Assembly (NCBI GenBank): GCA_019279435.1
Contig: JAAALK010000287.1
Span: 70,497,144 to 70,561,143 of the forward strand
Source: Zizania palustris
Lineage: Eukaryota; Streptophyta; Magnoliopsida; Poales; Poaceae
Reading direction: 5' to 3'
DNA length: 64,000 nt
The notes under the pieces were generated by a model that made no database searches, was not told the origin of the DNA, and was given only the letters and a program-made list of their open reading frames with translations. Both the position numbers and the translations under genes were made by a program. Shown here in pieces: positions 44,281 through 55,435 of the stretch; positions within the stretch are counted from its first letter, which is position 1, and each line of letters opens with the position of its first letter.

Positions 44281-44292
44281 TGGTATCAGAGC
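44281..44292 (+). other. Sire-A1 primer-binding site (tRNA-iMet)
   Basis: TGGTATCAGAGC, two bases after the LTR end, matches the initiator tRNA-Met primer site. Confidence 0.92.
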
Positions 44293-44342
44293 GGGTTAAG
44301 ATCACCAGTTGGCCTTAATCGGTTTTTTGATCTTTTGGTGAC

Positions 44343-46560
44343 ATGGACAAAGTTAGTAAAATACCTCTATTGGATGGGACTGATTTTGCATACTGGAAGG
44401 CGCGCATGGAGGCTTACTTGCTAAGCCAAGGAAATACAATATAGGAGATTGTGGACTCATAATACTCCATCCCTAAAACCCGCACCTTTCAAACAGAAAA
44501 AGATCAGTATAATTCTAACTCCAAAGATAGAAACATTTTGTTCATAGGTTTGAGTCCGAGTGAGTTTGATAGGGTCCAGCACCTAAGGACAACTAGGGAG
44601 ATTTGGACTACACTCACTATTTTTCATGAGGGCTCTACACAGATTAAGGCTAGGTGCCAAAGCACGTACAATCAACAGTATCAGCTATTTGTGCAAGCAT
44701 CTAGTGAATCTATAGATATCATTTTTTCTAGCTTCGATGCAATAGTGAGTAACTTGCGGTCCAACGGGACGCTTGCTTACAATGACCATGATAGGGCTAT
44801 CAAGCTTCTCTATGCTCTTGATCATAGCATATGGTAAGTGAAGATATCCAACATTGAGGAGTCCTCAGGTTATGACACATTGACTTGTGATGAGCTCTTC
44901 AACAAGCTGAAGTCCACAGGGATTGCCAAGGCACCTCTTGTAGTGCACAGAAACTCTTTGCCACAGCCATTGGCACTAGTTTCTAGCACTAGCCATGGCA
45001 CCCCTGTAGAACCAAGCATATCTGGTACTTGTGTTCTTGCTGGTGGTTTTTCTTTGTCCTCCCTGGTCTCCATCACTAAGGAACAGGTGGATACTCTGGA
45101 TGATGAAGAGCTTGCTCTCATTGACAGAAGGTTCAACCGGTTTCACAATGAGAGACGTGATCAGAGGAGAAGTGGCTTTAGTGGTTGTTCTGATGAGGAG
45201 GAAGAATCTACATGGAAGGAGGAGAAGAAGGAGAAGAAGGCTAGAGATTTCATCGGCCTCTGCTTCATGGCCGACAAAAGTCACAGCGACGATGAGCTTG
45301 ACTCATCCGAGGTACATCTATCCTATGACCAGCTTTCAATTAAGGTAGATGAACTGAATGAAGTAGTTATTTGTCAAGATAGATCACTTGTTCAAGCTGC
45401 TAGAGATAGAAAAGATCTTAGACTTAGGCTAGAATCAGTTTCTACTGATTATGCCAAGCTTAAGTCTAAAATTGATGATGCTGAATGTGAATCTTGCACT
45501 GTTGTCATGGGTGAGCTTGCTCAGTTGCGCTCTGTGCATGTTCAAACTGTTGATGAGCTTGAGACTGCACACAAGCAACTTTTGGTGGTGGAATCTAGAT
45601 CTACTTATTCTGATGCCTGTTCAAATTGTCCTTTATTTATTGATAGTATTAATTTGAGGGACAAGCATGTTAAGGAGTTAGAGTCTAGATTGGAGAGGGC
45701 CGGTAGTTCTAAGGATGTGCAACCTGTGTGTGACACTTGCATAACCCTTAAAGACCAGCTAGGCACTGTTAGAGAGCAAGCTGAACACCTCATGACTAAA
45801 AATGAATACCTTCTTTCTGTGGTTAACAAATGCACTGAGGGAAAGGGTAGGATGGACTTGCTCTTGGCCAAGACCAAGATGTGTGTTGACAGGGCAGGGT
45901 TAGCTCTGGGATTGGGTTTTGAGAGGATTCCTTTAGACAGTGAGAACAAAACTATTTTTACCTCACCCACTACCTTAGAGAAAGAAAGAGCCCAGTTAGA
46001 CACTCCATCAGCCAAAAAGCCTACCCAAAATCCAAAGAAAACCACTCCTCCTACCAAGAAAATTCCTCTTAAGAAAACCACTCAGCAGAAGCCAAAGGAG
46101 CATGTGAGGATTGCTCCTATGACCCATGAGAGTGCCCTTAGGAGAGTTTTTCATTGTTCCTACTATCAGCGGGCGGGTCATTTGGTTGGGTTCTATTTAC
46201 TTCACATCAAGGATGAGCGACGCTCTCAGGCGATGAGTTTCCAGGACATGTATTACCCAGCTCTAAGTATCCATGAGCCTGAAATTTACTCATGTCTTGT
46301 TTTCGAGGCTCCCCATGCTACCCGGAGAGGTTTTGCCCCTCGTGATGCTCACCATGTTTCATACGGTGCTAGACCACGTATCAATGGCTTTGTGCCTCGA
46401 CAGGTTGGGAGACCTCGTCATGCATTTAGGTCATAACATGTAGGTAGACCTCGTACTTCACATCATTCTGTTTTTCCTGTGCGTAGAGAGTCTACTTTCA
46501 CTATGCCTACTGCTCGTATCACTTAGTGTTGGATGCCTCGTCATATTTTCACTCACCCCA
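44343..46560 (+). pseudogene. Sire-A1 gag, first zinc knuckle deleted
   Basis: ATG at 44343 opens MDKVSKIPLLDGTDFAYWKARM, with a stop at about 44442. Copia gag core follows in 44538-44837 (stop TAA where TGG-GAA is expected) and 44838-46436. Compared with Sire-A2 (47500-47760), about 200 bases with the CFECGDTYHIKANC knuckle and the basic/Ser-rich linker are missing at about 45187, where FSGC runs straight into SDEEEES. A coiled coil (45290-45830) and a Lys/Pro/Thr-rich tail follow. The second knuckle has lost cysteines (CSYYQRAGHLVGFYL). Confidence 0.85.
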
Positions 46561-46599
46561 GCACTGAGTGATCGAGATTCTCTTATCACGTGTAGGCAC

Positions 46600-47117
46600 C
46601 AGATCGAGGTTTGGAGAGAACGTGGATTATGGACTCCGGTTGTTCGTGCCATATGACCGGAGATGCAGCATGGTTCGCTAGCCTCACCACAACCAAGCAA
46701 AAAGAACAAATCACATTCGGCAACAATCGAAGGAGTAGAGTAAAAGGTAAAGGTGTGGTAAGAATCAACTTGAACTTCACTCTTAAAGATGTTGCTTTGG
46801 TTGAAAACCTGGGATACAATTTGCTATCTGTATCTCAGTTGCTTGATGAGGGCTTCGAAGTGCGATTTCATCGCGATACTTCGCAAGGACTCAATTCTGA
46901 TGGTGCTATGGTTTGTAAGATCTTTAGAGTTGGGAGAGTATTTGGAGCCGATTTTTCTGAGTCATATGGTTATTCTCACTGCCTTGTTGCACATTCAACC
47001 TCCGAGCTTTAGAATTGGCATAGGAGACTAGGGCATATGAGCTTTGAGTTGCTCACTCGGCTGAGTGCCCTAGGTCTGATCCGAGGATTGCCCAAGCTCA
47101 AATTTGAGAAGAATTTA
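46600..47117 (+). pseudogene. Sire-A1 protease and start of integrase
   Basis: WIMDSGCSCHMTG near 46620-46660 is the copia protease site with DSG intact. It is followed by SVSQLLDEGFEVRFHRD and the pre-integrase region (HRRLGHMSFELLTRL at about 47020). The frame then breaks in the middle of KFEKNLAC at 47117, where sequence of a second gag begins. Confidence 0.85.
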
Positions 47118-49110
47118 GCTTGCTTACAATGATCATGACAGGGCTATCAAGCTTCTCTATGCTCTCGATCGTAGCATATGGGAAGTGAAGATATCCAGCA
47201 TTGAGGAGTCCTCAGGTTATGACACATTGACCTGTGATGAGCTCTTCAGCAAGCTGAAGTCCACAGAGATTGCCAAGGCATCTCTTGCAGTGCATAGGAA
47301 CTCCTTGCCATAACCATTGGCACTGGTTTCTAGCACTAGCCGTGGCGCCACTGCAGAACCAAGCACATCTGGCACTTGTGTTCTTGCAAGTGGTTTTTCT
47401 TTGTCCTCCTTGGTCTCCGTCACTAAGGAGCAGGTGGATACTCTGGATTATGAAGAGCTTGCTCTCATTGCCAAAAGGTTCACCCGTTTTCACCATGAGA
47501 GACAGGATCAGAGGAGAAGTGGTTTTAGTGGTTGTTTTGAGTGTGGCGACACTTATCACATCAAGGCCAATTGTCCTAAACTCAAGAAGAGAGATGAGAG
47601 TGAGCGCCCCAAATACCACAAAAAGGAGAGGAAGCCTTTTGTGAAGGGAAAGCGTGGCAAGGTGGCTAAGAGGGTAGCCAAAGCCGCTTCCAGAGCTTTT
47701 GTTGCTGCCCTCAGTGACATCAACACTTCCTCAACTGAGGAGTCGAGCTCTGATGAGGAGGAGGACTCCCCAAGAAAGGAGGAGAAGAAGGACAAGAAGG
47801 GACGAGATTTCACTGGCCATTGCTTCATGGCCAACAGCAATCACAACGCTGATGAGCTTGACTCATCTGAGGTACCTCTATCCTATGACCAACTTTCAAT
47901 TAAATTAGATAAACTGAATGAAGTAGTTCTTGGTTAGGATAGATTACTTGTGCAAGCCGCTAGAGATAGAAAAAACCTTAGACTTAGGCTAGAATCTGTT
48001 TCTACTGATTATGCCATGCTTAAGTCTAGGGTTAATGATGCTGAATGTGAATCTTGCACTGTTGTCATGGGTGAGCTTGCTCTGTTGTGTTCTGTGCATG
48101 CTCAAACTCTTTCTGAGCTTGAGACTGCACAGAAGTAGCTTTTGATGGTTGATTATAGTCCTCATGATATAAATGAATGCATGAACTGCCCCTTATTACG
48201 TGAGAGCATTAATTTACGTGATAAGCATGTTCATGATTTAGAGGCTAGATTGGAGAGGGCCGGTAGTTCTAAGGATGTGCAACCTGTATGTGACACCTGC
48301 AAAACCCTTAAGGACTAGCTAGGCACTGTTAGAGAGCGAGCTGAAAACCTCATGACTGAAAATGAATACCTTTTTTTGTGGTTAACAAATGCACTGAGGG
48401 AAAGGGTAGGATGGACTCGCTCTTGGCCAAGACCAAGATGTGTGCTGACAGGGCATGGTTAGCTCTGGGTTTGGGTTTTGAGAGGATTCCTTCAGACAGT
48501 GAGAACAAAAATGTTTTTACCTCACCCACTACCTTAGAGAAAGAAAGAGCTCTGTTAGACACTCCATCAGCCAAAAAGCCTACCCAAAATCCAAAGAAAA
48601 CCACTCCTCCTGCAAAGAAAATTCCTCCCAAGAAAACCACTCAGTAGAAGCCCAAGGAGCCTGTAAGGATTGCTCCTATGACCCATGAGAGTGTCCCTAG
48701 AAGAATTTTTCATTGTTCCTATTGTCAGCGGGCGAGTCAATTGGTTGCGTTCTTTTTTCGTCGCATCAAGAATGAGCGACGCTCTCAGGCAATGAAGTTC
48801 CAGAACATGCACTACCCATCATTAGGTATGCATGAGTCTGAGTTTTACTCTCATCCTGTTTTCAAGGCCCCTCGTACTTCTCGAAGAGGTTTTGCTTGTC
48901 GAGGTGTTCACCATGTTCCATATGGTGGTATACCCCGGGCGAGTAGCTTTGTACCTCGACAGGGTAGGAAACCTCGTCATACATTTGGGTCACAGCTTGT
49001 AGGTAGACCTCGCACTTTGCATCATTCTGATTATCCTGTGCGTAGACAATCTATTTTTACTGTGCCTCGTCATGTATTCACTCACCCAGCACTGAGCGAT
49101 CGAGATTTTC
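47118..49110 (+). pseudogene. Sire-A2 gag, 5'-truncated
   Basis: It aligns with 44766-46560 and keeps the first knuckle CFECGDTYHIKANC (47537-47578; one position is Tyr where Gly is usual) plus the basic linker KFKxKRGKVAKRV type region and Ser/Glu-rich stretch. Stops at 47312, 47937, 48136 and 48318, and a frameshift near 48370, disrupt it. The coiled coil and Pro/Lys tail are as in Sire-A1. Confidence 0.85.
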
Positions 49111-49129
49111 TTATCATATGTAGGCGCCA

Positions 49130-50764
49130 GATCGAGGCTTGGAGGGCACGTGGATCATGGACTCCGGTTGTTCGCGCCATATGACCGGAGATGCAACATG
49201 GTTCTTTAGCCTCACTACAACCAAGCAAAAGGAACATATCACCTTCGACAACAATAGAAGGAGTAGAGTGAAAGGTAAAGGTGTGGTAAGAATCAACTCA
49301 AATTTCACTCTCAAAGATGTTTCTTTGGTTGAAAACTTGGGATACAATTTTCTTTCTGTATCTCAGTTGCTTGATGAGGGCTTCGAAGTGCGATTCCATC
49401 GCGATACTTCGCAAATACTCAATTCTGATGGCATTGTGGTCTGTAAAATCTTTAGAGTTGGGAGAGTTTTTGGAGCTGATTTTTCTGAGTGATCAGGTTC
49501 TTCTCATTGTCTTGTTGCACATTCGACTTCTGAGCTTTGGAAGTGGCATATGAGACTAGGGCATATGAGCTTTGAGTTGCTTGCTCGACTGAGTGCCCTA
49601 GGTATGATCCGAGGATTGCCCAAGCTCAAGTTTGAGAAGAATTTAGTTTGCGCTCCTTGTCATCATGGAAAAATGATTGCCGCTTTGCACTCGCCAGTCA
49701 CCACGGTGATGACTGAAAAACACGGAGAACTTATCCACATGGACACTGTAGGTACTTCTCGGGTTAGTTCTTTAGGCGGCAAGTGGTATGTGCTTGTTAT
49801 TGTCGACGATTTCTCTCGTTACTCTTGGGTCTTCTTTCTTGCCAGTAAGGATGAAGTGTTTTCACACTTTCGGAGCTTGGCTTTGAGACTTTTCACTGAA
49901 CTCCCTAGTGCATTGAAATTCATTCGAAGTGATAATGACACCGAGTTCAAGAACAATCTCTTTGTTGACTTTTGCATGGAGCATGACATAGAACATCAAT
50001 TCTCTGCTTCGCGGGTTACTCAACAGAATGGTGTTGTTGAGAGAAAGAACCGTACTTTGGTTGAGATGGCTAGGACGATGCTCGATGAGCATAGGACTCC
50101 TAGAAAATTCTGGGCTGAGGCCATGAACACTGCTTGTTACATCTCAAACCGAATCTTCTTGCCCTCAATTTTGAACTTGACATCTTATGAGCTGCGTTTT
50201 GGGAGACAACCCAAAGTTACTCATCTTCGAGTTTTTGGCTGTCGTTGCTTTATCCTAAAACGTGGAAATTTTGATAAATTTGAGTCGCGCTCTTCTGATG
50301 GGATCTTTCTAGGTTACACTACTCATGGTCATTCTTATCGTGTTTACAATTTGGAGACTAACACTGTCATCGAGTCATGTGATGTGACTTTTAATGAATC
50401 AACCCCCTCTGTTAGTTCCACTTTTGAACATGCAAATGAACACGACATGGAGCAGACCATCTTCGAAGAAGAAGATCCCGGAGATTTCGAGGATGGACCC
50501 CTACTACCCTCGACATCGACCCCCGAAGCTGACCCCGCTTCGACTACTTCAGCACAAGGTCCCGAAGCAACTACCTCGACATCGGTATTCTTGGACCACT
50601 CCAACGCACAAGTTGAGTGGGAGACTGCATCCCGCCACGAGGCTCCACATCATGTTCAAAGGATGCATCCTCCCGAGCAGATCATTGGTGAGCTTGATCA
50701 AAGGGTAACACGTTCTCATGCTCATTTCATTGATTCCGCTTTTTTGCTTCTTTCGAGCCCTTAG
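49130..50764 (+). pseudogene. Sire-A2 protease and integrase
   Basis: The protease site WIMDSGCSRHMTG lies at 49150-49190, and the frame stops at 49490. Integrase is open for 404 codons (49550-50764): HMRLGHMSF, CAPCHHGK (zinc part), HMDTVG, DNDTEFKN and QNGVVERKN (D, D, E), then the copia-type FDKFESRSSDGIFLGY and an acidic/Ser-rich linker. The integrase frame itself is the best preserved piece of the nest. A frameshift at about 50745 separates it from RT. Confidence 0.87.
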
Positions 50765-52290
50765 ATGTTAGTCATGCACTTTCTGATTCTAGTTAGATCA
50801 ATGCCATGCATGAAGAACTTGAAAATTTTGAGAGAAACCAAGTCTGGACTTTAGTTGATCCTCCACCAAATGTTCATTTCATTGGAACAAAATGGATTTT
50901 CAAAAACAAACCAGGGAAGGATGGGACTGTAGTTAGAAACAAGGCTAGACTTGTAGCTCAGGGTTATTCTAAATTAGAAGGGATTGATTTTACTGAAACT
51001 TTTGCACCTGTCGCACGTCTAGAGGCCATTAGGATTTTGCTTGCCTTTGCGACATCCCGGGGATTCAAACTCTATCAAATGGATGTCAAAAGTGCATTTC
51101 TTAATGGCTTCATAAGCGAAGATGTTTATGTAAAACAACCCCTAGCTTTGAAAACCCCAAATACCCACATAAAGTCCTTAAACTTCATAAGGCTCTTTAT
51201 GGACTCAAGTAGGCCCCTCGGGCTTGGTATGATAGACTTAAGTATTTTCTTCTTGAGCGGGGGTATTTGATGGGATCTGTTGACAAAACCCTGTTCACTC
51301 TTAAGCATGGCAAAGATTTCCTACTAGTTTAGATTTATGTGGATGATATCATCTTTGGTGGCTCTTCTCATGCTTTGGTTGCCGAGTTTGCAGATGCCAT
51401 GAGCAGGGAGTTCGAGATATCCATGATGGGCGAACTCACATTTTTCCTTGGTTTGCAAATCAAGCAAAGCAAACAAGGTACCTTCGTTCACTAAACGAAG
51501 TACACCAAGAACCTGCTCAAGAAGTTTGACATGGCTGTTGCGAAGCCCCTCGCTACTCCGATGGCTACTTTGATAGCATTGGATCTTGACGAGGATGGAG
51601 AAGCCGTAGATCAAAAGGAGTTCCGAAGCATGATCGGCTCCCTCCTCTAGTTGACTGCTACGAGGCCGGACATACACTTCGTAGTGTGTCTGTGCGCTCG
51701 TTTTCAGGCTTCACCACGAGCTTCGCACCGCCAAGCGGTAAAGCGCATTCTCAGGTATCTCAAACATACGCTTGAATTTGGCATTTGGTATTCTAAGTCT
51801 TCCTCTTTGTGTCTTCGAGGTTATTCCGATGCGGACTTTGCTGGATGTAGGATTGATAGGAAAAGTACCTCCGGTACTTGTCATTTTCTGGGTACTTCAC
51901 TGGTTTGTTAGTCTTCCCGTAAACAGTCTAGTGTTGCACAATCAACGGCTGAGGCCGAATATGTTGCTACAGCTAGCTGTTGCTCTCAGATTTTGTGGAT
52001 GGTTTCCACTTTGCGGGATTTTGGGTTAGATTATAAGAGTGTTCCACTTTTCTGTGATAACACCAGTGCTATTTGTATTGCAAACAACCCGGTTTAGCAT
52101 TCCAGAACCAAACACATTGATTTGCGATATCATTTTCTCAGAGATCATAATGAGAAGGGTGATATTGAACTTCAATATGTTGATACCCAACACCAGCTAG
52201 CCGATATTTTCACAAAGAACCCCTCGATGCTTCTCGTTTTGCCTACTTGCGTCGGGAACTTGGTGTTTGTCACCCTTACGACATTTTGTG
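50765..52290 (+). pseudogene. Sire-A2 reverse transcriptase and RNase H
   Basis: RT is open from 50806 (HEELENFERNQVWTL) to about 51150, where a one-base frameshift occurs near AFGFENP-like sequence. YVDDIIFGG lies at 51339-51365. At least six stops follow (51210, 51331, 51495, 51648, 51910, 52096). Most correspond to CAG, CAA or TGG codons in the Sire-A1 copy. RNase H (DADFAGCRIDRKSTSG) runs to ADIFTK near 52220. Confidence 0.87.
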
Positions 52291-53426
52291 AGGGGGGGCA
52301 GATTTTTATTGTCTTGCATATGCTCATTGTGTGTGAAATTGCATTTACATCTTTTGCACTTATATGCCTGATTTTAATTCATGTAGTCATGTCAGCTCAG
52401 TTTTATTTAATATGTCTAAAACATGTTGTGCATGATTTTTCTTTCCCAAATCAAATCTTGCTCACTACTTAGTCTTGGATCTAGCATGTTTAGGCAGGAC
52501 TATTTTAGCTATCTTTTATCTGCTTGATAACAAGACTTCTTTTCTCTGGATGCTAAACATTGCAACTTGAAAAATTGTATTACTTACTCATGGATATTCA
52601 TCAAGTGTAAACATTTTATTCACTTAGTTAAAAATCCAAAAATCCATGATTTACATGCTTCAAGCGACATGATCCAGGTGGGTTTGTTTGTCGCACTACT
52701 CTATTCTAGATTGCTTACCATTGCACATTGGTTTGAACTGGGATAGTGTAGTGTATGCCAAAACCACTGCCTTAAGCTTCTGATGGGTTTCGTGCATAGG
52801 CTTGGCTTGATTGGAAAGTATAAGGTAGACAAAACAAATAACCCCTGGCATTATGAAAAGAACAAAAACTTTTTCATTGTCCATCAAGATTGCTTTCAAT
52901 GCTCCACTTGAACTGGACTTGTCTGTCTAGAGTAGAAATTGACTAGCTTTGTGCAGTCCCTGCTTTTACTTGTCTAGTTACCTTGATTGAGTGGTGATGC
53001 TTTTATTTCAAAATGATAAAATCACATGTTGTCATCAAGTTTTTAGAGAATGTTAAATTGAGCCGAGCACATGAAAATCGGTATTAAAGATGGCATATTG
53101 TTGCTTTATGTCTCTTTGCAATTCTGCCCATTTCGACGCTTTGCATCTTTTAAATGCTCCTTGATGCCTGTATTGCCAAAGGGGGAGAAATTTTTGAGTT
53201 CTCTGCAGCAAGGGGGTAGACTAACTAAGGGGGAGTTTTATCTTGCAAAGGGAAAGATTTGCCGGAAGGGGCTTTTACTCTTTTTAAAAAGGGGGGAGGA
53301 AAATTCTTTTGTCAAGTGACATGTTTTGGCTCGTTTCTGAGTTTTTATGGTCACTTGTGTGCTGAAATTTTTTCAAATTTTCTTGAACTAGAATTTGGTC
53401 GTCAATGCACTAATCAAGGGGGAGAT
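52291..53426 (+). other. Sire-A2 3' noncoding region with multiple polypurine tracts
   Basis: No gene. G-rich purine tracts lie at about 53176 (AAAGGGGGAGAAA), 53208 (CAAGGGGGTAGA), 53228 (AAGGGGGAG), 53290 (AAAAGGGGGGAGG) and directly before the LTR (CAAGGGGGAGAT, 53415-53426). Multiple tracts are a Sirevirus hallmark. Confidence 0.78.
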
Positions 53427-55435
53427 TGAGAAACCAAGGGTTGGTTTCAGAGTATATGATGAGTGATTGACATATTTTATCCTCTGATTCGAAGGGGTCC
53501 CTCCGAAGGGGTTCGGAGGTTGTTTCACCGAAGGGTTCGGTGGGTCTGGTTGCTGCAGCTGTTGTAGCGGAGTGTGCCTATCGGAGGGGTCCGACAGTTC
53601 ACGATGACTTGGTTGTACCGAAGGGTTAGGTACTTTGGGCGGTACATCGGAGTGTGTGCCAAAGGTTGTTTACCCTGGGAGGTCTCCGGGATACTGGATA
53701 CACTTGTCTGTTTGTCTGTGGTGCGCAGGTGACTTCGGAGGCGATGGACGGTTCGCAAAAAGTAAACCTGGGTTAAGCGGGAGGCTTGATGCCAGGCGAG
53801 CGGGGAGCTCAGTCATGAAGGCTGCGTGGGGTCGAGGTCGGTCCTCAGGTCAAGGTGCGCTAGGCGAAGGCAGAGAGTGCGGAGCGTGGCTCCGGCTGAA
53901 GGTGCTCCAAGACGAAGTCCTCGAAGGCGAGGCAGTTCGAAGGGTACTCCAAATGGAGTGACTTCAGAGTATGGTGGACAGTCCTCAGCAATGAGGCAAG
54001 GCATTCGAAGTGTGCTCCAGAGGGAGGCACTCGAAGGTATACCCGATGGAGGTCTCTGAAGTCGAGGTGCATCGAAGGCATGGTCCGGGTGAGATTCGTC
54101 GAGGAGTGTGGTCAAGGAGAGACTCTGCAACGAAGTGCTCATGGAATGCTTCATGCAGAGGCCTTGGACGGAGAGACTTCGAAGGGTGGTACTCCGAAGG
54201 TGGGGCTTCGGAGTGTGGATGACTTGAAGTACTTCGGTCATGCATGGCTTCGGTACACGGGCTGACGGAGTTCGAGCTGGGAGTAGATGCGAAGCCGTGG
54301 TGGTCCACTTCGGAGGTGATGGCGCGAAGGCTCAAGGGCTTTGATGGCTTCGGCTCAAAACCATTACTGTATCGAAGGCTGACTTCGGTGAAGCGAAGGC
54401 CGTCAGGCTCAAGGCTTCTCACCGAAGCTACCGCACCCCTTGTGTGCGAAGAGGGCTTCAGAAGAATCCAAGACTATAAAGGCTGACCGTGTCTGCTCTG
54501 CAAAAGCTGATGCTGTCTCATCTGCGAAGCTGACAAAAGAAGCCTCCAAATAAAGTAGACTACCAACTGTACCCCCTGTTCTGATGAGACAAACCAGTGT
54601 AAACCCTAGGGGTAAAGTAGTCTATTCAAAGGGCTGAATAATGCCTATAAATAGTAGAGGCTAGCTAGGCCACAGTAACACTTTGAGCAGCCATTTTTGA
54701 GCTCCTATGCTAGCCGCCACACTTTGTATTCAGATCTATGAGTTCATTTTGGTGTTCCCTGTTCAAGTAATGAAACTTTGATTCTGTTTTCATTTGTGCT
54801 TGAACTTGTATTCTGTGTTGCACTACATGCTTTGATTCCTCTGTACACCATCTTCTTCCTGGGTGAGTTTGTGTTTTGAATCTCTTCTGGAGAGGTGTGT
54901 GAGAGGTCTGTCCATGTGAAGTGCGATTCTCAGTGTGTGTTCGCTCTGTGTAAACCGGAGGCTTGTCCTCTCTGATTACTAGCGCAACACTGTTCTCGGC
55001 TTAAATCGAAGCTCGTTTTCTTCCCTTGTCGAAGTCCTCTTCGCAGTGTGCTCAGCGTGCATATTGACCTCAGAAGTACGAAGCCTAGTACAAGTTGCTA
55101 GCGCTAAGTGTTTGGTCGAAGCGCTCAGAGGGAAGTCTGCTCTTGCGATGGGTGAAGTGTGAAGTCTTCTCGAAGGCACACAGTGTGCGGAGCCTGCACT
55201 GACTTAGCAGAGTTGAGTTTTTGGTGTTGTGGGTGGAGCGAAGTCTTCTTGACTTCGAACTTTTGCTCCTTGCGAAGCCTGGTTTCGGAGCTGTGAAATA
55301 CCTCTGAACCAGAACTTCAAAGGGTGTGTTCGAAGCTTGTTCCACAGAAGACAGAATTAAACAGAAGGCTAATTTTAGTATGAAATTTTAAAAGCTCTCA
55401 TTCACCCCCCTCTGGTCGCCGTTTCCGGTCCAACA
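53427..55435 (+). repeat. Sire-A2 3' LTR (2009 bp, complete)
   Basis: TGAGAAACCAAGG to TCCGGTCCAACA. It has the same organisation as 60234-62243: CGAAG-rich G+C block (53500-54500), GGGGTAAAGTAG (54609-54620) and TATA box CTATAAATAG at about 54646-54655, then R/U5. The following five bases, CATCT (55436-55440), are the expected right target duplication in Sire-A1 integrase. Confidence 0.92.

Larger units (their letters stand above)
47118..55435 (+). mobile_element. Sire-A2: second copy, 5'-deleted, nested in Sire-A1 integrase
   Basis: It starts inside gag at the six-base junction GCTTGC (47118-47123), continues through protease, integrase, RT, RNase H and 3' noncoding, and has a complete 3' LTR (53427-55435). 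Immediately after it, Sire-A1 integrase sequence resumes (CATCTTATGAGCTG, 55436). The simplest reading is that Sire-A2 inserted there and that a deletion between short repeats later removed its 5' LTR and the adjoining Sire-A1 integrase. Confidence 0.8.

Noticed and set aside
44281..44300. tRNA-like matches after LTRs (8978, 10323, 34388, 44281)
   Set aside because: Only 12-18 bases complementary to a tRNA 3' end: primer-binding sites and not tRNA genes.
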